64,000 nt of DNA from Actinoplanes campanulatus (lineage in GTDB: Bacteria; Actinomycetota; Actinomycetes; Mycobacteriales; Micromonosporaceae). Shown one piece after another: positions 50,262 through 59,700 of this stretch. The notes below the pieces were generated by a model that was given only the letters and a program-made list of their open reading frames with translations, had not been told where the DNA came from and did no database searches. Position numbers and translations under genes: made by a program. Position 1 is the stretch's first letter. Each line of letters opens with the position of its first letter. Location of the stretch: assembly GCF_014647795.1 (NCBI RefSeq), contig NZ_BMPW01000022.1, positions 1 through 64,000 of the forward strand, read 5' to 3'.

Positions 50262-50444
50262 GCGCCGGGATGGGCGGCGGCCCGAACCGGTGCCGTCGCC
50301 CACCCCGTGCGGGGCCGCTCGCCGGGCACGGCTGGGAGAAACCCGCGAACCGCGGTCCCGTGCCATGCCGATCTTCGGCCCTCGTAGAGCATGACGTCTG
50401 TCAAGCCGGAATGGTTGCCTCCCGGGCCAGGCGTAACGGGGAAT

Positions 50445-51428
50445 TCACATCGACGGGACGGCCGGTCCGAGTTGTTTCACGTGCCGTAACAACGGGGCGG
50501 ATTCCACCCGGTCGACGCCGTCGAGGCCGCTGACCCGCTCGGTGAGGTAGCGGTAGAAGGCCGCCATGTCGCGGCAGACCACGGTCGCCATCAGGTTCGT
50601 GGCACCGGTGGTGGCGGCCGCGAAGACCACCTCCTCGTGACCGGCCAGGGCGGCGCCGACCGCCGCCAGCCGGGCCGGGGCCACGGTGAGCCACAGCATC
50701 ACCGGAGCGCTGAAGCCGAAGACCTGTGGGCGGACCTCGACGTCGTAGTAGAGGGCGCCGGATCGGCGCAGCTCACGCATCCGGCGGCGGACCGTCGACT
50801 CGGGCCAGCCGGTGGCGGCGGCCAGTTCCGTGTAGCCGGCCCGGCCGTCCCGGACCAGCGCCTCCAACAGCGCCCCATCGGCGGGGGAGAGGGCGAGTGG
50901 GGAGGGCGGGGCGCCGAGCGGCTCGGGGCCGTCGGTGGGGGTGAGGGCGGCGATCTCGGTGCGGGTGAGGGCGTCGTCGCGGCGGTCCGGGCCGACCGCG
51001 CCGCCGACGTACTGGTGGATGAGGCAGTGGGCGCTCACCGAGATCAGGCCGGGGGTGCGGGGCAGCCGCTGGAGCAGCAGGGTCTCCCGGTCGGCGTGCG
51101 CCGGGACGCGGACCTGGCAGGTGATCTCGGTGCCGCCGGAGAAGAGGCTCACCCAGCCGGTGTCGCCGCGCCGGGCCAGCGCCTCGGCCAGCGGGATGGC
51201 GCGGTCGGGTGCGGTGTGCAGGCGCAGGGTCCACATCTCGTAGCCCAGCCGGATCGGGTTGGCGATGCCGACCACCCGGACCCCGGCGTTCTCGCGCAGA
51301 CGGCGGTAGCGACGGGCCACGGTCTGGTCGGAGACGCCGAGCACCGCGCCGATCTCGCGCCACCCGGCGCGGCCGTCGATCCGCAGCGCGTGCACGATCC
51401 GCCGATCCAGCGTGTCGATCTCCACCAT
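50445..51428 (-). CDS. Two-domain Lrp/AsnC-family regulator
   Basis: A 327-residue protein made of two fused Lrp units. Unit 1 has HTH IGAVLGVSDQTVARRYRRL (~25-45) and an RAM-like ligand domain (~60-145). Unit 2 has HTH LAAATGWPESTVRRRMRELR (~200-220) and its own ligand domain to the end. It is divergent from the MFS exporter gene and likely controls it and itself. TAGGCT ends 6 nt before GTG 51425 and 3 before ATG 51428, so the true start may be the GTG. Confidence 0.85.
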   Translation of the reverse strand: MVEIDTLDRRIVHALRIDGRAGWREIGAVLGVSDQTVARRYRRLRENAGVRVVGIANPIRLGYEMWTLRLHTAPDRAIPLAEALARRGDTGWVSLFSGGTEITCQVRVPAHADRETLLLQRLPRTPGLISVSAHCLIHQYVGGAVGPDRRDDALTRTEIAALTPTDGPEPLGAPPSPLALSPADGALLEALVRDGRAGYTELAAATGWPESTVRRRMRELRRSGALYYDVEVRPQVFGFSAPVMLWLTVAPARLAAVGAALAGHEEVVFAAATTGATNLMATVVCRDMAAFYRYLTERVSGLDGVDRVESAPLLRHVKQLGPAVPSM

Positions 51429-51431
51429 CTG

Positions 51432-51450
51432 AGCCTAGCTCGATGTCGAG
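51432..51450. promoter_or_regulatory. Promoter element and inverted repeat, lrp/MFS divergent region
   Basis: TAGGCT (51437-51432, minus strand) sits 6 nt before GTG 51425. Directly beside it is CTCGA-TG-TCGAG (51439-51450), a candidate site for the Lrp-type regulator. Confidence 0.45.
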
Positions 51451-51511
51451 AAACGCCAGAACAAGCCCGAGACATGGTACGAACGAGCGGCCGACCCGGA
51501 TTCTGTGCCGC

Positions 51512-52873
51512 ATGCGTAAATGGTTTCCGCTGGTCGCCGTCTGCCTCGGCACCTTTCTGCTGCTCGTCGACGTCACCATCGTGGTGGTCGCCCTGCCGAG
51601 CATCGCCACCCAACTGAACGCCGACCCGCACGACCTGGCCTGGGTTCTCGACGGCTACGCCCTGGCGCTGGCCGCCCTCCTGCTGGGCGCCGGTTCGCTG
51701 GCCGATCGCCACGGGCGCCGCGCGACGTACCTCATCGGGTTGTTGATCTTTGCGGTCTCGTCGTTGCTGTGCGCGCTCGCGCCGAACGTGCCCACCCTGG
51801 TCGCGGCCCGGGTCCTGCAGGGCGCCGGAGGCGCCGCCATGTACGCCACCACCGTCGCCATCCTCAACGTCACCTACCGGGGCCGGGACCGCGGCGTGGC
51901 GTTCGGTGTCTGGGGCGCGGTCAACGGCGCGGCCACCGCGGCCGGACCGCTGGCCGGCGGGCTGCTCACCGAGCACCTCGGCTGGCGCTGGATCTTCCTG
52001 GTCAACCTGCCGGTCTGCGTGGCCGCCGTGGTGCTCACGCTGCGGCACGTCGCCGAGTCGCGAGCCGGGCGGGCGAGCCGGTTCGACCTGCCGGGCACGG
52101 TGACGTTCACGCTGGCCGCGACGGCCGCCACCTACGGGCTGATCCGGGCCTCCGACGACGGCTGGACCGCCCCGTCGACGCTGCTGCCGATCGCCGCCGG
52201 CCTGGCCGGGATGGGCCTGTTCGTGCTGGTGGAGCACCGGTCCGACCACCCCATGCTGGATCTGCGGCTGTTCCGCGACAGCCGGTTCGCCGGGCTGATC
52301 GTGGCGGCGTTCCTGTGCCAGGCGGCCGCGTTCGCCTACCTGCCCTACACCACCACCTGGCTGCAACGGGTCCTCGGGCACGGGCCGGTCGACGCGGGGC
52401 TGCTCGGCGCGCTGCCGATGAGCGGGGCCGCGCTGCTGGTCGGCGCCTTCGGCGGGCAGGCGCTGCAACGGGCCCGGCCGGGACTGGTGATCGGCGCCGG
52501 GCTGCTGGTGATCGCGGCCGGTGACCTGGCCCAGTCGGTGGTCGGCGACGGCTCCGGCGCGGCGGTGCTGATCCCCGGGCTGGTCCTGGTCGGGCTGGGC
52601 GTCGGCGCGGTGCTGCCGGTGCTGTCGTCGGCGGTGCTGGCCGCCGTACCGCCGGAGCGCAGCGGCATGGCCGGTGGGGCGCTGAACACGTTCCGGCAAC
52701 TGGGCTTCGCGTTCGGTGTGGCGGTCTTCGGCTCGTTCTTCCATGAGCGGAACTCCTATGCCGACGGACTCGGCGGCGCGGTCACCCTGGCGGCCGGGTT
52801 CGCCATGGTCGCGGCCGTGACGGTGTTCGCGACTGTGCGGGAGAACACCCGTCGCCCGGTGGAAATCGGATGA
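51512..52873 (+). CDS. MFS drug exporter, DHA2 family (EmrB/QacA type)
   Basis: A 453-residue membrane protein with about 14 helices. It begins PLVAVCLGTFLLLVDVTIVV, with the DHA2 motif D at helix 1. GYALALAALLLGAGSLADRHGRR is motif A. VVAVALPSIA-type VVALPSIATQL and LAGGLLTEHLGWRWIFLVN (motif C region) follow. It is a proton-driven exporter of drugs or similar compounds. ATG 51512 starts the homology. The divergent two-domain Lrp protein is the likely local regulator, so the inducer may be the exported compound. Confidence 0.87.
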   Translation: MRKWFPLVAVCLGTFLLLVDVTIVVVALPSIATQLNADPHDLAWVLDGYALALAALLLGAGSLADRHGRRATYLIGLLIFAVSSLLCALAPNVPTLVAARVLQGAGGAAMYATTVAILNVTYRGRDRGVAFGVWGAVNGAATAAGPLAGGLLTEHLGWRWIFLVNLPVCVAAVVLTLRHVAESRAGRASRFDLPGTVTFTLAATAATYGLIRASDDGWTAPSTLLPIAAGLAGMGLFVLVEHRSDHPMLDLRLFRDSRFAGLIVAAFLCQAAAFAYLPYTTTWLQRVLGHGPVDAGLLGALPMSGAALLVGAFGGQALQRARPGLVIGAGLLVIAAGDLAQSVVGDGSGAAVLIPGLVLVGLGVGAVLPVLSSAVLAAVPPERSGMAGGALNTFRQLGFAFGVAVFGSFFHERNSYADGLGGAVTLAAGFAMVAAVTVFATVRENTRRPVEIG

Positions 52874-52905
52874 CATGAATCGACGGTTTTCGGCAGCATG
52901 GCGGC

Positions 52906-54567
52906 GTGGTGGATGCGCGTGGCCCGGTGCGGTATCTGTGGTGGCTGGCCCGGCAGGTGAAGGGGCGGGTCGCGCTCGGCGCGCTGTTCGGGACACTGTG
53001 GTTCGTCAGTCTGGCCGTCACGCCGTACCTCATCTCGCAGGCGATCGACCGTGGCCTCGCGCCGCGCCGCCCCGGTGTGCTGCTCGCCTGGGCCGCGGTG
53101 GTGTTGATCGTCGGAGTGACCAGCGCCGGCCTGGGGATCATGCGGCACCGCAGCATGACGAAGCTGCGGCTGGCCGCCGCGCTGCGCACCGCCGACCTGG
53201 TGATGACCCACGCCACCCGGCTCGGTGCCGCCCTGCCCCGCCGGGTCACCACCGGTGAGGTGGTCACCATCGGCATCTCCGACGTGTGGACGGTCGGCCG
53301 GGCCATGAACGCGGGCGGTGTCGGGGTGGCCGCGGTCGCCGCGGTCGGCATGATCGCGTTCCTGCTCCAGCGGATCTCCGGGGTGCTGGCGCTGGTCGTG
53401 GTGGCCGGCGTGCCGGCGCTGGCGCTGGTCATCGGGCCGCTGCTGCGCCGGGCGCAGCGGGCCGGCGGCCACTACCGCGAGCACCAGGGCCGGCTCAACG
53501 GGCGGCTCGTCGACGTGGTCGGCGGCCTGCGCGTGCTCAACGGCCTGGGCGGCAAGGAGGCGCACCAGGCGCGGTACGAACGGGAGTCGGCCGGGCTGCG
53601 CGACGTCGGCTACCGGGTCGGCGGCCCGTCCAGCTGGATCGGCGCGCTCGGCGAGGGCCTCCCGGTGGTCTACCTCGCGGTGGTGATCTGGCTGGCCGCC
53701 CGGCTCGCGGTCGGCGGCGGGCTGACGTCCGGCCAGCTGGTGGCGGTGTACGGCTACACCGCCGTACTGGTGATCCCGGTGAGCGTGTTCATCTTCGTCG
53801 GCTTCGACGTCACCCGCGGCGTGATCGCGGCCCGCCGGGTCACCGACTTCCTGCGCCTGCCCACCGACGACCCGGCTGGCGGCCCCGCCCCGCGGGGCCC
53901 GGCCGTCCTGCACGACCCGGAGTCCGGGGTGTGCGCCGAACCCGGCCGGCTGACCGCCCTCGCCTCGGACCGCCCGGCCGACTCGGCGGCCGTCCTGGAA
54001 CGCCTCGGCCGCTACCGGGCCGGCGACGCCACCTGGGGCGGCCGGCCGCTCGCCGGCATCGCCCAGCCGGAGATCCGGGCCCGGATCCTGGTCGCCGATC
54101 ACGACGCCCACCTGTTCGCCGGCCCGCTGCGCGAGGTGGTCGCCGGCCCCGGCGAGCCGGACGACGACCGGGTCCGCCGGGCCCTGGACATCGCGGTCGC
54201 CCACGACGTCGGCGCCGACCTGGACCGGCCGGTCGACTGGGGCGGGCGCAACCTGTCCGGCGGCCAGCGGCAGCGGGTCCGGCTGGCCCGTGCCGTCTAC
54301 GCCGACCCGGAGATGCTGCTCGCCGCCGAACCCACCTCGGCCGTCGACGCGCACACCGAGGCCGCGATCGCCGACCGGCTCAGCGCCGCCCGCGCCGGCC
54401 GCGGCACCGTCCTGGCCACCACCTCGCCGGTGCTGCTGGACCGGGCCGACACCGTGCACTACCTGGTCGGTGGACGGGTCGCCGCCACCGGAACCCACGC
54501 CGAGCTGCTCCGATCCGAACCCGGTTACCGGGCGCTGGTCACCCGCGCGTTCGGAGGCGACGAATGA
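52906..54567 (+). CDS. ABC half-transporter with decayed ATP-binding motifs
   Basis: A 553-residue half-transporter. Six membrane helices (~20-300) are normal, but the ATPase domain has lost Walker A: the place of GxxGxGKS/T reads ALASDRPADSAAVLERL. Walker B is EMLLAAEPTSAVD, without the ATP-site Asp. The signature NLSGGQRQRVRLAR is intact. The protein therefore cannot hydrolyse ATP itself but supplies LSGGQ to its partner. GTG 52906 is the start, overlap ATGA to the next gene. Confidence 0.87.
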   Translation: MVDARGPVRYLWWLARQVKGRVALGALFGTLWFVSLAVTPYLISQAIDRGLAPRRPGVLLAWAAVVLIVGVTSAGLGIMRHRSMTKLRLAAALRTADLVMTHATRLGAALPRRVTTGEVVTIGISDVWTVGRAMNAGGVGVAAVAAVGMIAFLLQRISGVLALVVVAGVPALALVIGPLLRRAQRAGGHYREHQGRLNGRLVDVVGGLRVLNGLGGKEAHQARYERESAGLRDVGYRVGGPSSWIGALGEGLPVVYLAVVIWLAARLAVGGGLTSGQLVAVYGYTAVLVIPVSVFIFVGFDVTRGVIAARRVTDFLRLPTDDPAGGPAPRGPAVLHDPESGVCAEPGRLTALASDRPADSAAVLERLGRYRAGDATWGGRPLAGIAQPEIRARILVADHDAHLFAGPLREVVAGPGEPDDDRVRRALDIAVAHDVGADLDRPVDWGGRNLSGGQRQRVRLARAVYADPEMLLAAEPTSAVDAHTEAAIADRLSAARAGRGTVLATTSPVLLDRADTVHYLVGGRVAATGTHAELLRSEPGYRALVTRAFGGDE

Positions 54568-56285
54568 GAACGCTGCTCCCGGTCGCCTCCCGCCGCGACG
54601 TGGCCCGCGCCGCCCGGCGGCTGATCCGGGCGGACGCCAAGGCCGTCGCCGGGTTCCTCGTCGTCGCCTCGCTGGCCGCCGTGGCCGGGCTCGGCGGGCC
54701 GGCGCTGCTGGGCCGGGTCATCGACACGGTGTCCGCGGGCGGTGGGGCCGGTCAGGTGGACCGGCTGGCCGGCGCCGTGCTCCTGTGCGCCCTCGTCCAG
54801 ACCCTGCTCGCCCGGTACGCGTTGGCCGCCGCCTACCGGTTCGGCGAGCGCACCGCCGCCCGGATCCGGGAGACGTTCCTGCAGCGGGTGCTCGCCCTGC
54901 CCGCCGCCGTGGTCGAACGGGTGCCCGCCGGTGACCTCGCGGCCCGCGGCAGCACCGACGTCGACACCGTGGCCAACGCGCTGCGCGACCTGCTGCCGCC
55001 GATCTTCGTGGGCGTCGTGCAGATCGTCTTCCTGATCGTGGCGGTGGTGGTGCTCGACCCGCTGCTCGGCGTGGTCGGCGTGATCGGGTTCTCCGGGATC
55101 TGGTTCGTGACGCGGTGGTTCCTGCGGCGGGCCCGCGACGCGTACCTCACCGAGGGCGAGGCCACCTCCCGGCTCGCCGACGAACTCGCCAACACCACCG
55201 GCGGCGCCCGCACCATCGAGGCGTTCGGCCTGCACGCGCGGCGGATCGCGGCCGGCGACGAGGCGATCGCCGAGACCCGGCGCACGAGACTGTTCACGCT
55301 CGGGCTGCGCAGCGTGTTCTTCCCGCTGGCCGAGTCGTCGTACGCGTTTCCGGCGGTCCTCGTGCTCACCCTCGGCGGGCTGATGCACATCGACGGCCGG
55401 GTCAGCATCGGCACCGTGGCCGCGGCCGTGCTCTACCTGCGGCAGCTCGTCGGCCCGCTGGACGGCATCCTGATCTTCCTGGACCAGTTGCAGGCCGGCG
55501 CCGCGTCCTTCGCCCGCATCGAGGGCCTCGGCTCGGTGCCGGCGCCACCCCCGCCGGACGAGCGGGCGCCCGACAGCGAGCGGATCGAGATCAACAACGT
55601 TCGGTACGCGTACGACCAGGGCCGTGACGTGCTGCACGACGTCGCCCTGACCGTCCGCCCCGGCGAGCGCCTCGCCGTCGTCGGCCTCTCCGGCGCCGGC
55701 AAGTCCACCCTGGGCCGCCTCATCGCCGGCGTCGACCGGCCCACCTCCGGCACCGTCACGGTCGGCGGCGTCCCGATCGCCGACCTGCCACCGGACGAGC
55801 TGCGCCGCCACGTCGTCCTGGTCACCCAGGAACACCACGTCTTCCAGGACACGCTGCGCGCCAACCTGATGGTCGCCGCCCCCGACGAGCGGCTGCGCGA
55901 GGCACTGCGCACGGTCGGCGCCGACTGGGCCGACGACCTCGACCGCGACCTCGGCGAACATCCCCTCGACGGAGCACAGGCCCAGCAGTTGGCGCTGGCC
56001 CGGGTGGTGCTCGCCGACCCGCACACGGTCATCCTCGACGAGGCGACCGCGCTGCTCGACCCGACCGCCGCCCGGACCGCCGAACGCGCCCTCGCCGCCG
56101 TCCTGCACGAACGCACCGTCATCGCGATCGCCCACCGCCTCCAGACCGCCCACGACGCCGACCGGGTCGCCGTCATGGACGACGGCCGCATCATCGAACT
56201 GGGCCGCCACGACGACCTGGTCGCCGCGGACGGCCCCTACGCCGCCCTGTGGCGCTCCTGGCACGGCGGCCGGGTGTCCCGGTGA
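54564..56285 (+). CDS. ABC half-transporter, catalytic partner
   Basis: A 573-residue half-transporter. ATG overlaps the previous stop codon. Six helices span ~30-310. Walker A GLSGAGKST and Walker B TVILDEATALLD are intact with the catalytic Glu. Signature is PLDGAQAQQLALAR, a decayed LSGGQ. With the 52906 protein it forms one working ATP site (its Walker motifs with the partner's LSGGQ) and one empty site. Exporter of unknown substrate. Confidence 0.88.
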   Translation: MRTLLPVASRRDVARAARRLIRADAKAVAGFLVVASLAAVAGLGGPALLGRVIDTVSAGGGAGQVDRLAGAVLLCALVQTLLARYALAAAYRFGERTAARIRETFLQRVLALPAAVVERVPAGDLAARGSTDVDTVANALRDLLPPIFVGVVQIVFLIVAVVVLDPLLGVVGVIGFSGIWFVTRWFLRRARDAYLTEGEATSRLADELANTTGGARTIEAFGLHARRIAAGDEAIAETRRTRLFTLGLRSVFFPLAESSYAFPAVLVLTLGGLMHIDGRVSIGTVAAAVLYLRQLVGPLDGILIFLDQLQAGAASFARIEGLGSVPAPPPPDERAPDSERIEINNVRYAYDQGRDVLHDVALTVRPGERLAVVGLSGAGKSTLGRLIAGVDRPTSGTVTVGGVPIADLPPDELRRHVVLVTQEHHVFQDTLRANLMVAAPDERLREALRTVGADWADDLDRDLGEHPLDGAQAQQLALARVVLADPHTVILDEATALLDPTAARTAERALAAVLHERTVIAIAHRLQTAHDADRVAVMDDGRIIELGRHDDLVAADGPYAALWRSWHGGRVSR

Positions 56286-56706
56286 TCGACGCGCCGCCGG
56301 CTTTCAACCCCTTGTCTGGTACGCGTGACGCCGTCCCGCCCGTTCCGCGCGATCTCGCTGCCCACTCCCGCCTGTGCCGCGCCCGCCGGGCTGAGATCGG
56401 TGCCCGGGCACGCAGGCTTGTGTATCCGGGTGGGCTGGACGCACAGGATTGCGGGTGGGTGCACACGCTCGGGCATTGAAGGCGGGGCGGCCGCACACCG
56501 GCGGCGGGTTGTGTGCGGCAACCGAGGCCATAGGCCACGTGAGAGCCCGCGGTACCGCAACCGTGTGCGCCCACCCGTCCCACTGAATCGCAGCCGTCCA
56601 CTTTCGGTAGCGGCGTCACGGCCGGGAGCGGGCATTCCGGGCGCCGACCACATCAGCCCGCGGTGGCCGGTGGCGTGGAGGGTCTGATCCGCCGGCGGGC
56701 GGGCAG
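56286..56706. other. Intergenic region with hairpin
   Basis: This 421-base gap holds a GCCGCACAC/GTGTGCGGC inverted repeat (56490-56498 with 56511-56519), a likely terminator of the ABC operon, and sequence similar to 42257-42292. Frames here are not convincing. Confidence 0.5.
56490..56519 (+). terminator. Hairpin, probable terminator
   Basis: 9-bp perfect arms with a 12-nt loop, 205 bases past the ABC operon stop codon, so the distance is long and the role uncertain. Confidence 0.4.
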
Positions 56707-59700
56707 GTGAACTCCTACGAACGTCACGTCCTGTTCGGCGCTTCGACCGGCCCCATCGATGGACGTGCGATCCAGAATGTATCGATGGGGATCAGGCGGT
56801 TGTGGCGGCCGGCGAAGCACGGCGGCCAGTCGATCTCCGGCAGTGTCGTGTTCGGCGACGTGGTGATGGTGCAGGGTGTGCGGGGCGACGTGACGATCAG
56901 CCTCGATCGGCCGCCGTACCGGGTGGCCGAGGCGACGGTCCGGGCCGTGCCGCTGTCCGCCGCCGACGCCCGGGCGCAACCCAGCCGGATGCTGCTGGCC
57001 CGGCACCGGATCGTCCCGTTCACCGGCCGCGACGGAATGTTGTCCGATCTGGCCGAATGGCTCGCCGGGGAGGCGCCGCTCGCGGTCCGGCTGATCCACG
57101 CCCCGGGCGGGCAGGGAAAGACCCGGCTGGCCGGGGAGGTGGCCGACCGCTGCGTGACGGACGGCTGGACGGTCTGGCGGGTGCTGCACACACCTACGCC
57201 GCTGCCCGGTTCCCGGGTCGATCTGCCCGGCGGGCCGGTGCTCGCGGTGGTCGACTACGCCGACCGGTGGCCGCCGTCCGCGCTGCTCACCCTGATCACC
57301 CAGCTCCAGCAGTTGAGCGCGGCGACGTCGCCGGTGGTCCGGGTGCTGCTGCTGGCCCGCTCCGCCGGGTACTGGTGGCCGGCCCTGGCCGACCGGGTGG
57401 AGAGCGACCTGACCGTGCCCAGCGCCGACCTCGCGCTGCCGTCGTTGTCGGCCGACCGGGTCACCCTGTACACCGCCGCGGCCGCGCGGTTCGCCGCCGT
57501 CCTCGGCCCCGGCGACACCGTCCGGCCGCCGGGGCCGGGCGATGATCGGCTCGCCGCCGACGACGACGCCGTCTGGCCGCTGCCCCCGGGACTGGGTGAC
57601 GACCGGTTCGGGCAGGTGCTGGCTGTGCACATGGCGGCCCTCGCGGCGGTCGACGCGCGGCGGCACGGCGACGACACTCCGGCCGGACCGGAAGCGGTCT
57701 CCGCCTACCTGTTGCGCCGGGAGGCCGCGCACTGGCACCACCTGCACGCCCGTGCCGAGAACCCGCTGGTCACGCCGCCGAAGGTGATGCACCGGACGGT
57801 GTGGACGGCCACGCTGACCGGGGCGCTGGCCCGCCCGGACGCCCGGGAGGCGCTGCGGCAGGCCGGGCTCGACGGCGGGGACCGGCTGATCGACGACCAC
57901 CGGGCCTGCTACCCGTCGGCCGATTCGCGGACCGTGCTGGAGCCGCTGCACCCGGACCGGCTCGGCGAGGATCTGATCGCCCTCTCCGTCCCCGGCCACG
58001 ACCGCGGCGGCGGGCTCACCGACGACTGGACGTTGACCGCGGCGCCGCTGCTGACGGGCGCGCGGGAGGAGGCCGGGCCGGGGGAGGGCGCGCCGTGGTC
58101 CGGGGCGGCACTGACCGTGCTGGTGGAGACGTCGCGCCGCTGGCCGCACGTGGCCACCGAGCTGCTCTATCCACTGATCCGGCAGCGTCCCGAGCTGGCG
58201 ATCGAGGCGGGTGGGGCGACCCTGACCCGGCTGGCCGGCATCCCCGGCATCGATCCGGCGGTCCTGGAACCGATCGAGGATCTGCTGCCACCGCACCGGC
58301 ACATCGACCTGGACGTGGCCGCCGCCGCGATCAGCACGATCCTGACCGAGCGCCGGCTGGCCGCGAACGCCGATCCCGTCGCCCGGGCACGCCTGCTCTC
58401 AGCGCACGCGATGATGCTGTCCAACGCGGGCCAGCGCGACGCCTCGCTGCGCGCCGCGAAGGCGGCCGCCGCCATGTTTCGCAGGCTGGACGCGACTCAG
58501 CCCGGGCGGTATCGGCCGGAACTCGTCGACGCGCTGGTCTCGGTGATGAGCGCCCTGATGGATCTGAGCCGCTTCGCGCAGGCCCTGCGCGTGGCCGAGG
58601 AGGCGATCACTCTCCAGCGCCGGCTCGCCGAGGACGGCGCCGTCGAGAACCGGACCAAGCTCGCCATCGTGCTCAACAACCTCGCCGTGGTGCTGGCGCA
58701 GCGGGGGCAGGACGGGCGGGAGGCGGCGGAGGAGGCCGTCTCGATCTATCGTGACCTCGTCGTGGGCGGGGCGGTGGAGCTGCGGCCGGCGCTCGCGAAC
58801 TGCCTGACCAGCCTCAGCCTCGCCCTGCTCCGGATGGGCAGCAGGGTCGCCGCGCTGACGGCGGTGGGGGAGGCCGTCGCCATTCAGCGCCGGCTCGTCG
58901 GAGCCGATCCGGCCGTGTACCTGCCCGACCTCGCCGCCTCGCTGATCAACCAGGGCACGCTGTACGCAACGACCGGCCGCCGGGACGAGGCCCTCCTGGT
59001 GACGGAGGAGGCGGTGGACCTCTACCGCAGGCTCGTGCGAGCCAACCCGGACGCCTTCGAACCCGATCTCGCTCTGGCGCTGAGCAACGCGACGTCGTGG
59101 TTCGCGGAGCTGGGCCGCCTGGAGAAGGCGATGGTCTTCGGCGCGGATGCGGTGCAACTGCTTCGGCGGCTGGCGCTCACCGACCCGGTCGCCTTTCAGC
59201 AGAATCTCGCGATGTCCCTGACCAATGTCGGGATGACGCTGGTACGGCTGGGCCGGGCGGGGGAGGCGCTGCCGTCCCTGGTCGAATCGGGTGAGCTGTT
59301 CCGGCGGCTGGCCGAAGCGGAGCCGCTGGCGCACCTGCCGAACCTGTCGAACGCCCTGAGTCATCTCAGCCTGGCTCTGGGCGACGAGGGCCGTTTCGCT
59401 GAGGCGCTGGCGGCGGCGGAGGAGGGCATCGGCATCGATCGGCGGCTCGCCGCCGCGAACCCGGAGGCCTATGAGCATCTGCTGGCCCGGTCGCTGATCA
59501 ATCTCACCCTGGCCCGGCACAACGCGGGCGCCCTGATCGAGGCGCTGGAACCGGGAGAGGAGGCGGTCACTCTGCTGCGGCGGCTGTCCGCGGGGAACCC
59601 GGCGGCCCACCTTCCCCACCTGGCGTTGTCACTGAACAACCTCGGCATGTACCTCTGGAAGGCCGGCCGGACCGAGGAGGCGCTGCCGCTGGGCGAGGAG

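Noticed and set aside
53286-56285. A single 999-residue ABC protein starting at 53286
   Set aside because: The frame is open by chance through the upstream transporter; the real start is ATG 54564 with a 4-base overlap, where membrane helices begin.
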